Positions 8,879 to 17,290 of a DNA stretch of 64,000 nucleotides are shown here, piece after piece; the stretch's first letter is position 1; each line of letters begins with the position of its first letter. The notes beneath the pieces are model-generated. The model searched no databases. It had not been told where the DNA came from and worked only from the letters and a program-made list of their open reading frames with translations. The stretch comes from Acidimicrobilacustris europaeus (lineage in GTDB: Bacteria; Actinomycetota; Acidimicrobiia; Acidimicrobiales; Acidimicrobilacustridaceae). The position numbers and the translations under genes were made by a program. Location: contig OZ239146.1 in the NCBI GenBank assembly GCA_965194515.1, forward strand, positions 868,001 to 932,000, written 5' to 3'.

Positions 8879-9604
8879 ATGCAACCGTCTGGAATCATCT
8901 TCGCCGCCCTCGACTGCGATGCTGTTGTTATCGAGGACTGGAACCGTTGGTACGACCTTGAGCACACACCGCCGAACGTGATGCTTGAAGGTGTGATGTT
9001 GAGCAATCGCTACGTGGCTACGCCAGAACTACATGCTGCTCGCCAAACTGTCGAGGGTTCGCCATTCGGCGCTGGACGCGCATCGTTCATCACCATCTAC
9101 ACGCTCACCGGAGACCCTCAGATTGCGTTCGACGATATGAGCACGCTGCGCGAGCGCTTGATCGACACGGGTCGTATGGCATTTCCTGAGGATCAAAAGG
9201 CTGTGCGTGAAGGGGATTGCTTCCAGTCGGTAGCGGCTTTTGTTTCAGTCCCAACAAAGTTGGTGCCGCACGATGTGCCGTTCGTGGGTCATTCGGGCAT
9301 CGTGCTGCGTCAACGACGGGGCGGCCAGGACGCCTCGCTTGAGCGCGCATCGCGTCTCGTTGAGTTGGACTTTGTTCACGGCGTTTGGAGTCTGAGTTCT
9401 CGTCTCCGTGATGGACTCGACATGGACATTGTCTTTGTCGAAGGGGACTCTGCACGAGCTGCGATGAAGATGCGCGAGGCCGAGCCCGCCGATTCGGCGA
9501 CCGAGGTCCTTGTTGACGCCCCCTACAACCGCATCAACCCGATGCACTACCCGTGGGCCGATGAGATTCGAAACTCTGATCTGCCCAAAACCGTCGCTCT
9601 GTAA
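8879..9604 (+). CDS. EthD/dimeric alpha-beta-barrel-like protein of unknown function
   Basis: A 241-aa protein. The N-terminal part contains WNRWYDLEHTPPNVMLEG followed by SNRYVA, resembling the W-YD-EH ... G-RY pattern of EthD-like ferredoxin-fold proteins. The second half may be another such domain (VHGVWSLSSR ... DMDIVFVEGD). Such folds often act as small oxidoreductase accessory or degradative proteins, but no active site is recognised. ATG 8879 is chosen because it precedes the conserved region directly; a GTG at 8840 would add 13 residues with no similarity. The gene stands alone between divergent and convergent neighbours. Confidence 0.55.
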   Translation: MQPSGIIFAALDCDAVVIEDWNRWYDLEHTPPNVMLEGVMLSNRYVATPELHAARQTVEGSPFGAGRASFITIYTLTGDPQIAFDDMSTLRERLIDTGRMAFPEDQKAVREGDCFQSVAAFVSVPTKLVPHDVPFVGHSGIVLRQRRGGQDASLERASRLVELDFVHGVWSLSSRLRDGLDMDIVFVEGDSARAAMKMREAEPADSATEVLVDAPYNRINPMHYPWADEIRNSDLPKTVAL

Positions 9605-9617
9605 TTCGGCGAAAGGG

Positions 9618-10184
9618 CTAGCTAGTCATTCCGCCGAGGCCGACAAGACCCCGTGCGAGTTCGATTTCACCCATATGGCGAAGTCCGTGTTGGTAAAGCC
9701 AGCACTCGAATCCGTCGAGCACGGTGATTCCCTCTGGTCCGGCGACTCGAGCGCTGTAGGTGGAGGCGACCTGTGGTGGGAATGGTCGCCCAATGATCAG
9801 TCGAGTGAAATCAGCGGGGTCCATGGTGGTGAGGTACGCCTCGGTGCGATCAAAAACTGCTCGCTGGTACTCCTTGAAGGCTTCGAAATTGCCGATGCGC
9901 TGATGGACCATTTCGTCGACGGTTCGTTCTTTGCCATGGTCGTTGATCGCCATTTGCACACGTGACTGCCATTCATCACTCCAGATCGGCATCTGTCCGG
10001 TGATGAACATGAAGTTCGCGTCTTCTTGATTTGTGTAGTGGAAGAGCGAAAACGCGATGGGGAGAACCTTCTCGCGCTCGAAGTGGTTCACATGCTCGGG
10101 CCCCATCGTGCTGACCGCTTGGTAGTAGAGCGAATGCATCGCGGCCATGCGCCGTTGGAGTGAGTCGAGGATGAGTTCAGTCAC
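9618..10184 (-). CDS. DinB-superfamily-like protein
   Basis: A 188-aa, predominantly helical protein. The pattern LDSLQRRMAAMHSLYYQAVSTM at the N-terminus and WLYQHGLRHMGEIELARGL near the C-terminus resembles the four-helix DinB/YfiT fold, where His residues bind a divalent metal and which includes thiol-dependent S-transferases. The internal metal His (HVNHFE near residue 33) and the terminal HxxxH are visible. It lies 6 bp downstream of an SDR on the same strand, so the two are almost certainly co-transcribed. The reaction is not known. Confidence 0.5.
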   Translation of the reverse strand: MTELILDSLQRRMAAMHSLYYQAVSTMGPEHVNHFEREKVLPIAFSLFHYTNQEDANFMFITGQMPIWSDEWQSRVQMAINDHGKERTVDEMVHQRIGNFEAFKEYQRAVFDRTEAYLTTMDPADFTRLIIGRPFPPQVASTYSARVAGPEGITVLDGFECWLYQHGLRHMGEIELARGLVGLGGMTS

Positions 10185-10190
10185 GAACCG

Positions 10191-11060
10191 TTACCTTTGG
10201 TAGAGGGGTGCGGCGCGGTTCAAGATGATTTGCGTGCGCTCATTGACGGCTTCTTCGAAGCGGCCTTCTTCGACCATCCAGAACCGGTTTGCGTAGAGGC
10301 CATCGATGACCTGCTCAGCAACCTCGGAAAGGGGGGTGACTGCAACCGGCGTTCCGGCGGCTTCCATCGATTCGATCCAGCCCGCCATCTTGTGGGTGTG
10401 GTCGATCGGGACTTCCGCTTCGTAGCCAGCGGGACGCTCTGCAGCTGCCCAAATACCAGTGTTCAGGACTCCCTTGGTCTTGCCAGTCGGGAACAGAACA
10501 GAAACACCGATTTTCTGGTTGACCTCGTTGAGCTGCCCATAGAGACATTCGCTCAGTGTGACGACAGCTGCTTTACATGTGGCGTAGGTGGGAGACATGG
10601 CGATGGGCGAAAAGCCGCCGTTGTTTGAAGACGTGTTGACGATGTGGGCTTCTTCGTCCTGAGCCAGCAACGTCGGCACGAAAGCGTTAATGCCGTTAAT
10701 GACTCCGTAAAGGTGAACGCTAAGGGCGAAACGCCAGTCGTTGATCTCGTGTTCCCACAGTCGGCCGTGCGCACCTGAAGCCACACCGGCGTTGTTGCAG
10801 ACCACGTGAACCTTCCCGAATCGTTCGAGGGTCGCGTCGCGCAATGCTTCAACAGACTCGAGACTCGAGACATCGGCGGTCACGCCGATGACCTCGCGGC
10901 CATCGCCACCAAGTTCGTTGACGGCGCCTTCGAGTTGCTCGGACTTGAGGTCGGAAAGAACGACCTTCATGCCTTCGGCCAAGAACCGCTCACCCATGGC
11001 CTTGCCGATACCGCCGGCGCCACCAGTGATGACTGCAACCTTGCCTTTGAGTTCCTTCAT
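10191..11060 (-). CDS. Short-chain dehydrogenase/reductase
   Basis: A 289-aa SDR with the cofactor motif TGGAGGIG near residue 12, followed by an Asp (VVLSDL) that favours NAD(H). NNAGVA is intact and the catalytic site is NTSSNNG with YATCK. The protein is about 40 residues longer than classical SDRs, with an extended substrate loop (GYEAEVPIDHTHK) and a C-terminal tail. The ATG at 11060 is preceded by GGGGGA exactly three bases upstream (11064-11069), the recurring start signature in this window. It leads a two-gene operon with the DinB-like gene. Confidence 0.87.
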   Translation of the reverse strand: MKELKGKVAVITGGAGGIGKAMGERFLAEGMKVVLSDLKSEQLEGAVNELGGDGREVIGVTADVSSLESVEALRDATLERFGKVHVVCNNAGVASGAHGRLWEHEINDWRFALSVHLYGVINGINAFVPTLLAQDEEAHIVNTSSNNGGFSPIAMSPTYATCKAAVVTLSECLYGQLNEVNQKIGVSVLFPTGKTKGVLNTGIWAAAERPAGYEAEVPIDHTHKMAGWIESMEAAGTPVAVTPLSEVAEQVIDGLYANRFWMVEEGRFEEAVNERTQIILNRAAPLYQR

Positions 11061-11167
11061 TGTTCCCCCTTTGAGCAGATCCGAACCTTAGTTCTGCTCG
11101 CAAGGGTTTGGGTTCCCGATCATCGGTCGCTGGGGTGAACGTGAGCCGGACGCCCAGCACACAATTT

Positions 11168-12010
11168 CTAGAGTCGAGCGACGTGATGGAACGAGAGCCG
11201 AGTTGCTTGCGTGACGGGCACGTTCTGGGCCAGTTCGCCGGCAAGTGCGAGCGCTTGATCAAGATCTTTCTCGGCGAGTGCGCAGAGATGGGCGAGAAGC
11301 TCACGCATGGAATCTGGATCGGAATCGGAAAGAGGCGATGGTCCGCCAAGAAGAAACGGTGAGAGCGCCTGTTCAAAGACCCCTGTCTCGGCGATGGTGT
11401 GCCTGAGCACATCAAGACCAACGCCAGACGCAGCTGCAATTTGCATCGCTTCATGAATTGCAGTCATCCAGATGTAGCCGGTGGCGTTCCTGGCAAGTTT
11501 TAAGGCAAGGCCTGCTCCGAGGCCACCAGCATGAATGACCTCCTTTGAGAAGGCCTCAAGTGCTGGCATTGCATGAGCGACAGACTCAGGCGATCCGCCG
11601 ACCATTGTGAGCAATGTCCCGGCCGCAGCACCAGTTTCTCCGCCGCTGATTCCCGCATCAATCACGTGCACGCCATTCAAAGACGCTGCCGAAGCGAGCG
11701 AACGAAGCGTCTCAGGTGCAATCGTCGAATGAATAGCGATAACGGATCCTGGCTGCAGTGATTGAAGGACGCCGTCTTTACCGGTAACGACCTCCTTCGT
11801 TTGCTCGTCGTTGAACACCACGATGCATACGACGTCGGCGCCGAGTGCGGCGTCAGAAGGGGAAGCCGCTATTCGGGTGTCGAGGGCAGAAAAGACCGAT
11901 GTGGTGTCCGGAGAGATATCGAAGACCGAAGAATCGATTCCTGCGTTGATCACGTTGATTGCCATCGGCCCGCCCATACGACCTAAGCCGATCATGGCGA
12001 CAGAAGTCAT
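11168..12010 (-). CDS. 3-hydroxyisobutyrate dehydrogenase family (beta-hydroxyacid dehydrogenase)
   Basis: A 280-aa member of the beta-hydroxyacid dehydrogenase family. The N-terminal Rossmann motif is GLGRMGGPM (8-16), the substrate loop is DAGISGGETGAAAGTL, and the catalytic Lys lies in GLALKLARNATGY. It would oxidise a 3-hydroxy acid, for example 3-hydroxyisobutyrate or a tartronate semialdehyde equivalent, with NAD(P). Its ATG overlaps the stop of the upstream CMD-family gene by 4 bases (12007-12010), showing translational coupling. Confidence 0.88.
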   Translation of the reverse strand: MTSVAMIGLGRMGGPMAINVINAGIDSSVFDISPDTTSVFSALDTRIAASPSDAALGADVVCIVVFNDEQTKEVVTGKDGVLQSLQPGSVIAIHSTIAPETLRSLASAASLNGVHVIDAGISGGETGAAAGTLLTMVGGSPESVAHAMPALEAFSKEVIHAGGLGAGLALKLARNATGYIWMTAIHEAMQIAAASGVGLDVLRHTIAETGVFEQALSPFLLGGPSPLSDSDPDSMRELLAHLCALAEKDLDQALALAGELAQNVPVTQATRLSFHHVARL

Positions 12011-12396
12011 TTCTCCGCCTCGAATTTTGAAATCGCGGATTCTGAAACTCGAAAGAGTGACCCGCTGCTCGGATAGCCGACATAGGGAATGAGTTGGATG
12101 ACGACTTCTCGCACTTGTTCGGCACTGAGTTCGCCTGTTCGCAACGCACTCGAGAGCTGAATCCCGAGTGTGTCGAATTCATGCTGAGCGGCGAGCACTC
12201 CCATTACCAACAGTCGTCGAGTTGGCACATCAAGTGCTTCGCCGGTCCAGACCTCTCCGAAGAGATGTCCGATCATGAGATCAAAGAACTCCGACGATCC
12301 GTGTTCGGCGAGAGGCAGGTCTGGCCCATAGACCTCGCGGTACTTCTCGGCGCCGCGTGCATACCTCTCAGCGCCTGTTCGTGGTTGATTAGACAA
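12007..12396 (-). CDS. Carboxymuconolactone decarboxylase family protein
   Basis: A 129-aa all-helical CMD/AhpD-fold protein. The core includes TRRLLVMGVLAAQHEFDTLGIQLSSALRTG and VREVVIQLIPYVGYP, the family's helix-turn signature. There is no CxxC, so an AhpD-type peroxidase role is unlikely; a gamma-carboxymuconolactone decarboxylase-like or isomerase role fits better. The start is TTG at 12394-12396 with GGGGGA exactly three bases upstream (12400-12405). It is the first gene of an operon with the 3-hydroxyisobutyrate-dehydrogenase-like gene. Confidence 0.8.
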   Translation of the reverse strand: MSNQPRTGAERYARGAEKYREVYGPDLPLAEHGSSEFFDLMIGHLFGEVWTGEALDVPTRRLLVMGVLAAQHEFDTLGIQLSSALRTGELSAEQVREVVIQLIPYVGYPSSGSLFRVSESAISKFEAEK

Positions 12397-12588
12397 TGTT
12401 CCCCCAGGTGTCCAGACCGTCGCTTGCTCGGATCAATGGTTGCCGGCAGCGGCGGTGCTCTCCACGCAAGAGTGTCACATCGAGACACTTTTGAACCCCG
12501 ACTCTTCCTACCTGCGCCAGCACTTGCGGGCACGGTGACCCTGCTTCCGCTACGTTGCCAACCACATTCCGTATTCCAAGGGGGAGCC

Positions 12589-12999
12589 ATGGGTTCAACA
12601 GTTGGTCAGTTCTGTATTGCTGTAAACGATCTTGAAGAGTCGGTGCGTTTCTATACCGAGATCATGGGTCTCGTTGAGCACGGTCGCACCGAGATTCCAA
12701 ATGTGAACGAGGTTCACCTCGCCGGAGCCGAAGGCGAACATGGCGGTCGACTCCAGCTCGCCAAGTTCAACCCCACGATGACGCCGCAGCCGATCGATCA
12801 TGGCCGTGCCCTCTGGAAGATCTACATCTACGTCGACGACGCCGTGGGCACCTGGGAAAAGGCTGTTGCCGCCGGATATGAGTCACATATGAAGCCTGAG
12901 CGTCTCGAACGCTGGCCAGTGATCGTGGGCTTTATTTCCGACCCAGACGGCTATCTCATTGAGATCATCGAATCTGAAGGACCTCGACCCGGGCACTGA
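12589..12999 (+). CDS. VOC (glyoxalase/bleomycin-resistance/dioxygenase) superfamily protein
   Basis: A 136-aa protein of two beta-alpha-beta-beta-beta modules. The first opens QFCIAVNDLEESVRFYTEIMGL and the second KIYIYVDDAVGTWEKAVAAGYE, ending DPDGYLIEIIE. Possible metal ligands are the Glu in the final strand and Glu/His in EVHLAGAEGEHGG. A lactoylglutathione-lyase-like or epimerase function is possible, but an extradiol dioxygenase is too large to fit. The frame is open from 12094, yet ATG 12589 is clearly the start, with GGGGGA exactly three bases upstream. A terminator-like hairpin follows. Confidence 0.8.
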   Translation: MGSTVGQFCIAVNDLEESVRFYTEIMGLVEHGRTEIPNVNEVHLAGAEGEHGGRLQLAKFNPTMTPQPIDHGRALWKIYIYVDDAVGTWEKAVAAGYESHMKPERLERWPVIVGFISDPDGYLIEIIESEGPRPGH

Positions 13000-13036
13000 T
13001 TCGGGCCTAACGCCAAAAAATTTCTGTATCGATTGA

Positions 13037-13072
13037 AAGGGTCGTGGGTCAAATAGTTGGCCTACGACCCTT
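13037..13072 (+). terminator. Hairpin terminator after the VOC gene
   Basis: A 12-bp stem (AAGGGTCGTGGG at 13037-13048, CCTACGACCCTT at 13061-13072, one G-T wobble) with a 12-base loop lies 37 bp after the VOC stop codon. The T-tract is weak (TTCTCCGTT). Confidence 0.6.
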
Positions 13073-13145
13073 CTCCGTTCGTGTCGAGACCGCCAGAGTC
13101 TGCGATGATGGATTATCCAAGCAGGCGTTGACCGAGGGGGCCCCA

Positions 13146-14435
13146 ATGAATGCTGACGATCTGATCCTGATCAGTGTCGATGACCACATTGCTGAGCCGG
13201 CAAACATGTTCGATGCGCATGTGCCCGCGAAGTACAAAGAATTTGCACCGCGAGTTCTCACCGACGAAAACGGAATCGAACAGTGGTGGTACGGCGACAT
13301 CAAGGGCCGCAATCTCGGTCTCAATGCTGTGGCCGGAAAACCCCGTGAATATTTCAACGTCGATGCGTCTCGGTATGACCAGATGCGCCCTGGTTGCTGG
13401 GATGTCAACGAGCGAGTTCGTGACATGAACGCCGGTGGTCAACTTGCTGGTTTGAATTTTCCCAACTGGACCGGCTTCTCAGGACAAGTCCTCAACCTGG
13501 GTCCTGACCGCGCGATCAACGAAGTGATGATCAAGGCGTACAACGACTGGCACATCGATGAATGGTGTGCCGCTCATCCCGGTCGGTTCATCCCGTGCGG
13601 GATCCTCCCGTTATGGGACGTTGAAGAAGCCGCTGCCGAAGTTCGGAGGCTCGCATCCAAGGGATGTCACGCCGTGACCTTCTCCGAGAATCCCGCAGCC
13701 CTCAACATGCCTTCGATCCACTCCGGAGCCTGGGACCCGTTGTTCGCTGCGTGCGTCGACACCGACACCGTGATCTGTTGTCATCTCGGTTCTTCATCGA
13801 AGAGTGCAGCAACATCAGTTGATGCACCCGCTGGCGTCGCGATGACCTTGTCGTCAGCCGGAACCGTCTACACGCTTGTCGATCTCATCTGGGCAACCTT
13901 CTGGGAACGATTCCCCACGCTGAAGTTCTCGCTTACTGAAGGCGATATCGGTTGGATTCCCTATTTCCTCTGGCGCGCAGAGCATGTCAATGATCGTCAT
14001 GGGGGCTGGATCAACCACGACTTCTCCAAGACCGGCTCACCCACACAGATCTTTAATGATCACATTCTCGTGTGCTTCATTAAAGAAACAGTCGGACCAC
14101 AGCTCTTTAACCATTTCAACATCGACAATGTTTGTTGGGAATCGGACTATCCCCACTCGGACGGCACGTGGCCGAATGCTCCTGAGGAACTTCTCAAGAC
14201 CCTCGAAGGTTTTGACGACGCGACCATCAACAAGGTTTCGTACGAAAACGCAATGAAGCACTACAACTTTGATCCGTTCAAGCACATTCCGAAGGACCAA
14301 GCAACGGCAGGTGCACTTCGTGCACTCTCGCCCGATGTCGATGTCGTGACCCGCACGGGCCGTCTTGCCGATGAACGGGATTTAGCTCAGTGGAACAGCA
14401 TCATTTCTGGTGTTGCGGCTGCAGCGAAGAGTTGA
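13146..14435 (+). CDS. Amidohydrolase family 2 (TIM-barrel) protein
   Basis: A 429-aa amidohydrolase-2 protein (ACMSD/uracil-decarboxylase-like superfamily). The N-terminal metal motif is ISVDDHIAEP, an Asp-x-His variant of HxH. Later come VICCHLGSS (metal His), SLTEGDIGWIPYFLWRAEH and ESDYPHSDGTWP (catalytic Asp). The family includes decarboxylases and hydrolases of aromatic and cyclic substrates. ATG 13146 is chosen over earlier in-frame codons because GGGGGC lies eight bases upstream and the protein begins directly with the metal strand. A paralogue with the same motifs is at 41396-42586. Confidence 0.85.
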   Translation: MNADDLILISVDDHIAEPANMFDAHVPAKYKEFAPRVLTDENGIEQWWYGDIKGRNLGLNAVAGKPREYFNVDASRYDQMRPGCWDVNERVRDMNAGGQLAGLNFPNWTGFSGQVLNLGPDRAINEVMIKAYNDWHIDEWCAAHPGRFIPCGILPLWDVEEAAAEVRRLASKGCHAVTFSENPAALNMPSIHSGAWDPLFAACVDTDTVICCHLGSSSKSAATSVDAPAGVAMTLSSAGTVYTLVDLIWATFWERFPTLKFSLTEGDIGWIPYFLWRAEHVNDRHGGWINHDFSKTGSPTQIFNDHILVCFIKETVGPQLFNHFNIDNVCWESDYPHSDGTWPNAPEELLKTLEGFDDATINKVSYENAMKHYNFDPFKHIPKDQATAGALRALSPDVDVVTRTGRLADERDLAQWNSIISGVAAAAKS

Positions 14436-14438
14436 GAC

Positions 14439-16466
14439 TTACTCTGCGGCGCGGAGACTGACTTCAAACCCAGACTGCAAAACCATTCCTGAGAGGGGAT
14501 CGACCCCTTCGTCGTTGTCGGTAAGCGCGCACACATTCGGGTCGCGACCGCCGTGGGTGAGGGTGACGCAGTCATCGCGAAGATTCGGGTCGGCGATGAG
14601 TCGAGCCGATAGCGAACCGTTCGAGCTTTCAACAGTCGCAAATAGTGGTGATCCGAGGGAAAGCACGTTCTGAGGCGAGGCGTGGATGACGATTTCGTCC
14701 ACTGAGCCGCCTGGAGCAGCGATTTCCTTGAACTGAGAATTCATGAGCCGAAGTTGGCGGCTTGGAATGAGTACGAGTTGGTCGAGCCCACGTGACCTCG
14801 CACTCTTCAAGTGGGCCGACAATTGATCAGCGATAACCGGAGCCTGAAGTCTCCATTTGCCATCAGGGAGCACATTCGCGGCGACCCATCCGTAGACCGC
14901 TCCAGAGTGAACCGAAAGTGTCGAAGCATGCTCTAGAGCCTCTGGCTTTCGGCTTCGATCAATGAGCGACTGAAAGAGCGCGCGATCGTTCGCTGTCTCA
15001 ACGGTTGTTCCACCCGGGAGTAATGAAAGCCCGAGCCGTTCGGCAACATGGGCAAACATCCACCACACGGGTTTGCGCTCACCAATCGTTGGAACAACTG
15101 CATCGGTGACCTGTGATGCGACCGCGAGTTGAAACGAGTCAAGGAGCCACGTCAGGTCGGCGCGCTCGAGTTGGTCGACTGCGGGAAGGACGTGAGTCGC
15201 GAGTTCGGTGGTCTCGGTTGGAAAGATGTCGATGACGATGAGAGTTCTGAGTGATCGAAGAGCCTCGACGGTACGCGTGCGGTCAGGGAGAGCGGTGACT
15301 GGATTGCCGCCCACGACGATGAGCGTCGTGATGTTTCCCGCCTCGATTTCTGGAATGAGCGCTGAACAGGGATACTCGCCAAAGCGGCGAGGGAGATGCG
15401 GGCGACTCTTGGGCCCGGCTTCTGGCGTTCCATCTGAGGAGGGCAGAGACCGTGTGTCGAGTTGAAGGAGATAGCCCGGGTTGAACCACATTCCACCCGG
15501 ACGGTCGTAGGAGTCGGTGACGATGTGAAGCGCCCAAAGCAAATACTCAGTGACGTTTGCGGTCGCCGACATTGAGACGCCGGTTCCCGTGAGAGCGCTC
15601 ACCCTTCCTGCACTCAGGACTGCCGCCAGAAGCGACTCAAGTGCTTCCAAAGGAAGTTGGCAGCAAGTGGTGACGATTTCGTCGTCGAACTCGGCAACGT
15701 AGCGAACCAATTCATCGATACCAGTGGTTCGTTCTCTCAGAGTGGTCGCAGATGGGTGGCTGCTCAAAAGTCGACGCACAAGCCATCCAAGAACGAGCCA
15801 ATCTGTCCCCGGTCGCAATTGAAGGTGATGATCGGCGAGTGTCGCAGTTTCGGTCTTCCTCGGATCGATGACCCAAATCGAACCACCGTTGCCTTGAAAC
15901 TCACGGAATCGGCGAACCGGATCGGGAATCGCGTTCGAATGACCATGGGAAACAACAGGGTTACTGCCGAACAGCAGTAGCAGTTTCGATGACTCGTGAT
16001 CCCAAATTGGAGTGAGGCCGGACCAACCAGCGACAAGTTCCGCCACGAGCGGCTTGCTTGGGGTGTCGATCGTTGTCGCGGTGTACTTCTGATGCGATCC
16101 GAGAAGTGTCAGGAAACGTTCCGCAGCGCGCCTTCCGCTGGTATCGAAGGCTGACCCACTAGCGAGGTACATCGCAACGGACTCAGGACCGTGTTCGCTG
16201 ATCGAAGTAGCAATTCGATCAGCAAGATCGTCGAGGACCGGAAGCCATGTGGTTTTCTCTAGTTCAAAGTCTTGTCGTGAGAGCGGAACATTGAGTCGGC
16301 GATCATCGTGATGCAACACGCCAAGCGCCCTACCTTTTGGGCAGGTGTAGCCGCGAGAAAGTGCATGCGCGTCATCGCCGCGGATTTTCGTGATTGCGTC
16401 ATTCTCAACCGTTACGACAAGGCCGCACATGGCATTGCACACTCGGCAAAACGTCTGTACATCCAC
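14439..16466 (-). CDS. Molybdopterin (bis-MGD) oxidoreductase, DMSO-reductase family
   Basis: A 675-aa enzyme with an N-terminal [4Fe-4S] site (Cys7, Cys10, Cys14, Cys42). The molybdopterin domains include LLFGSNPVVSHGHS, VIDPRKTETA, the PGTDW loop and a C-terminal MGD-binding domain (IHASPQNV ... VTLTHGG). At the Mo-ligand position there is no Cys, Sec or Ser: the sequence is TIDTPSK with Asp134, matched by Asp131 in the paralogue at 26936. No beta or membrane subunit is adjacent and no Tat signal is visible, so a cytoplasmic single-subunit enzyme is likely. Substrate unknown. It converges with the amidohydrolase gene, 3 bp apart. Confidence 0.85.
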   Translation of the reverse strand: MDVQTFCRVCNAMCGLVVTVENDAITKIRGDDAHALSRGYTCPKGRALGVLHHDDRRLNVPLSRQDFELEKTTWLPVLDDLADRIATSISEHGPESVAMYLASGSAFDTSGRRAAERFLTLLGSHQKYTATTIDTPSKPLVAELVAGWSGLTPIWDHESSKLLLLFGSNPVVSHGHSNAIPDPVRRFREFQGNGGSIWVIDPRKTETATLADHHLQLRPGTDWLVLGWLVRRLLSSHPSATTLRERTTGIDELVRYVAEFDDEIVTTCCQLPLEALESLLAAVLSAGRVSALTGTGVSMSATANVTEYLLWALHIVTDSYDRPGGMWFNPGYLLQLDTRSLPSSDGTPEAGPKSRPHLPRRFGEYPCSALIPEIEAGNITTLIVVGGNPVTALPDRTRTVEALRSLRTLIVIDIFPTETTELATHVLPAVDQLERADLTWLLDSFQLAVASQVTDAVVPTIGERKPVWWMFAHVAERLGLSLLPGGTTVETANDRALFQSLIDRSRKPEALEHASTLSVHSGAVYGWVAANVLPDGKWRLQAPVIADQLSAHLKSARSRGLDQLVLIPSRQLRLMNSQFKEIAAPGGSVDEIVIHASPQNVLSLGSPLFATVESSNGSLSARLIADPNLRDDCVTLTHGGRDPNVCALTDNDEGVDPLSGMVLQSGFEVSLRAAE

Positions 16467-16509
16467 CGCTTGATCCTTTCACGATCAGCGCGAGCAGAAA
16501 GGTTGCTCG

Positions 16510-17139
16510 TCAGTGCTCGAGTCTCGTTGGGTCAGGATCACGCCACATCAGCCACACCGGTGGGCTCCCCGGAACGCTGATCTCTTTGAGCACTCGGAAA
16601 CCAAAGCGCTCGTAGAAGGGCAGATTCTCGGGCTTCTGCGTCTCGAGGTAGGCAGGTTCGATCGCTGTGTCGCATTTCGTCAGCACCGGTTGAAGCAGTG
16701 CTTTTCCGAAGCCGTGTCCCTGAAGGCTGGGATCGACGCCGAGAAGGGCCAGATACCAATGAGGTTCTGACGGATGCTCGGCTTCAACGGCGCTGAGGAG
16801 TTTCATTCCCGTGACGCGATTACGCCCTGTGAGAAGGGCGCGTGCGCATGCTGCGTAGATCCTGAACTCTCGGCGTGTTGACCGCGGGGTAGCTCCGGGC
16901 GGAAGCCATGATGCAGAACCAACAACCCGTTCATTTTCAACCGCTCCCCACACTTGTCCGTGATGGAAGCAGTCGCGCAAGAGCGCGCCGAGGAATATTG
17001 GGAGTAGTCGTGTTTCTTGTTCTGGGGTTTTGGCGAAAAAGCCAAACAGTGGGTCAGGCCAGAACGCCCGGCTCGTCACGGCAATCGACTCGTTGCGTTG
17101 TTGGCGCGAGATGAGTTGGATGTTCGACTGCTCACTCAT
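16510..17139 (-). CDS. GNAT family N-acetyltransferase
   Basis: A 209-aa GNAT with the acetyl-CoA-binding motif A as LGVDPSLQGHGFGKALL (Q/R-x-x-G-x-G) and a following YLETQKPENLPFYERFGF (motif B). The N-terminal half has FWPDPLFGF and WLPPGA, typical of a subgroup of actinobacterial GNATs. The acceptor is unknown. The ATG at 17139 is preceded by a TACCCT box six bases upstream, so the transcript is probably leaderless. Confidence 0.85.
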   Translation of the reverse strand: MSEQSNIQLISRQQRNESIAVTSRAFWPDPLFGFFAKTPEQETRLLPIFLGALLRDCFHHGQVWGAVENERVVGSASWLPPGATPRSTRREFRIYAACARALLTGRNRVTGMKLLSAVEAEHPSEPHWYLALLGVDPSLQGHGFGKALLQPVLTKCDTAIEPAYLETQKPENLPFYERFGFRVLKEISVPGSPPVWLMWRDPDPTRLEH

Positions 17140-17145
17140 GCAAGG

Positions 17146-17151
17146 AGGGTA
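17146..17151 (-). promoter_or_regulatory. Putative -10 box of a leaderless promoter (TACCCT)
   Basis: Read on the minus strand, TACCCT is followed by six bases and then ATG 17139, the spacing expected for transcription starting at the start codon. Confidence 0.45.
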
Positions 17152-17214
17152 GCCACATCGTCACGGCAAACGCCGCGGAAGCCGATCGGAACCACTGCTT
17201 GAGGCGACCTTCTG

Positions 17215-17272
17215 TACACTTTGCCATTGAGTATTCCGGGGGGAGTACATGAGGCGGAGTGAGTTCGTCTGA
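17215..17272 (+). promoter_or_regulatory. TACACT box, GGGGGA element and a 7-codon upstream ORF
   Basis: TACACT (17215-17220) is followed 18 bases later by GGGGGA (17239-17244), the same spacing as upstream of 41396. Four bases on, an ATG at 17249 opens a short ORF (MRRSEFV, stop at 17270-17272). The real SDR start, with a second GGGGGA, follows at 17291. The small ORF could be a leader peptide or simply a relic start. Confidence 0.35.
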
Positions 17273-17290
17273 TACGAGGGGGAGAGTGTG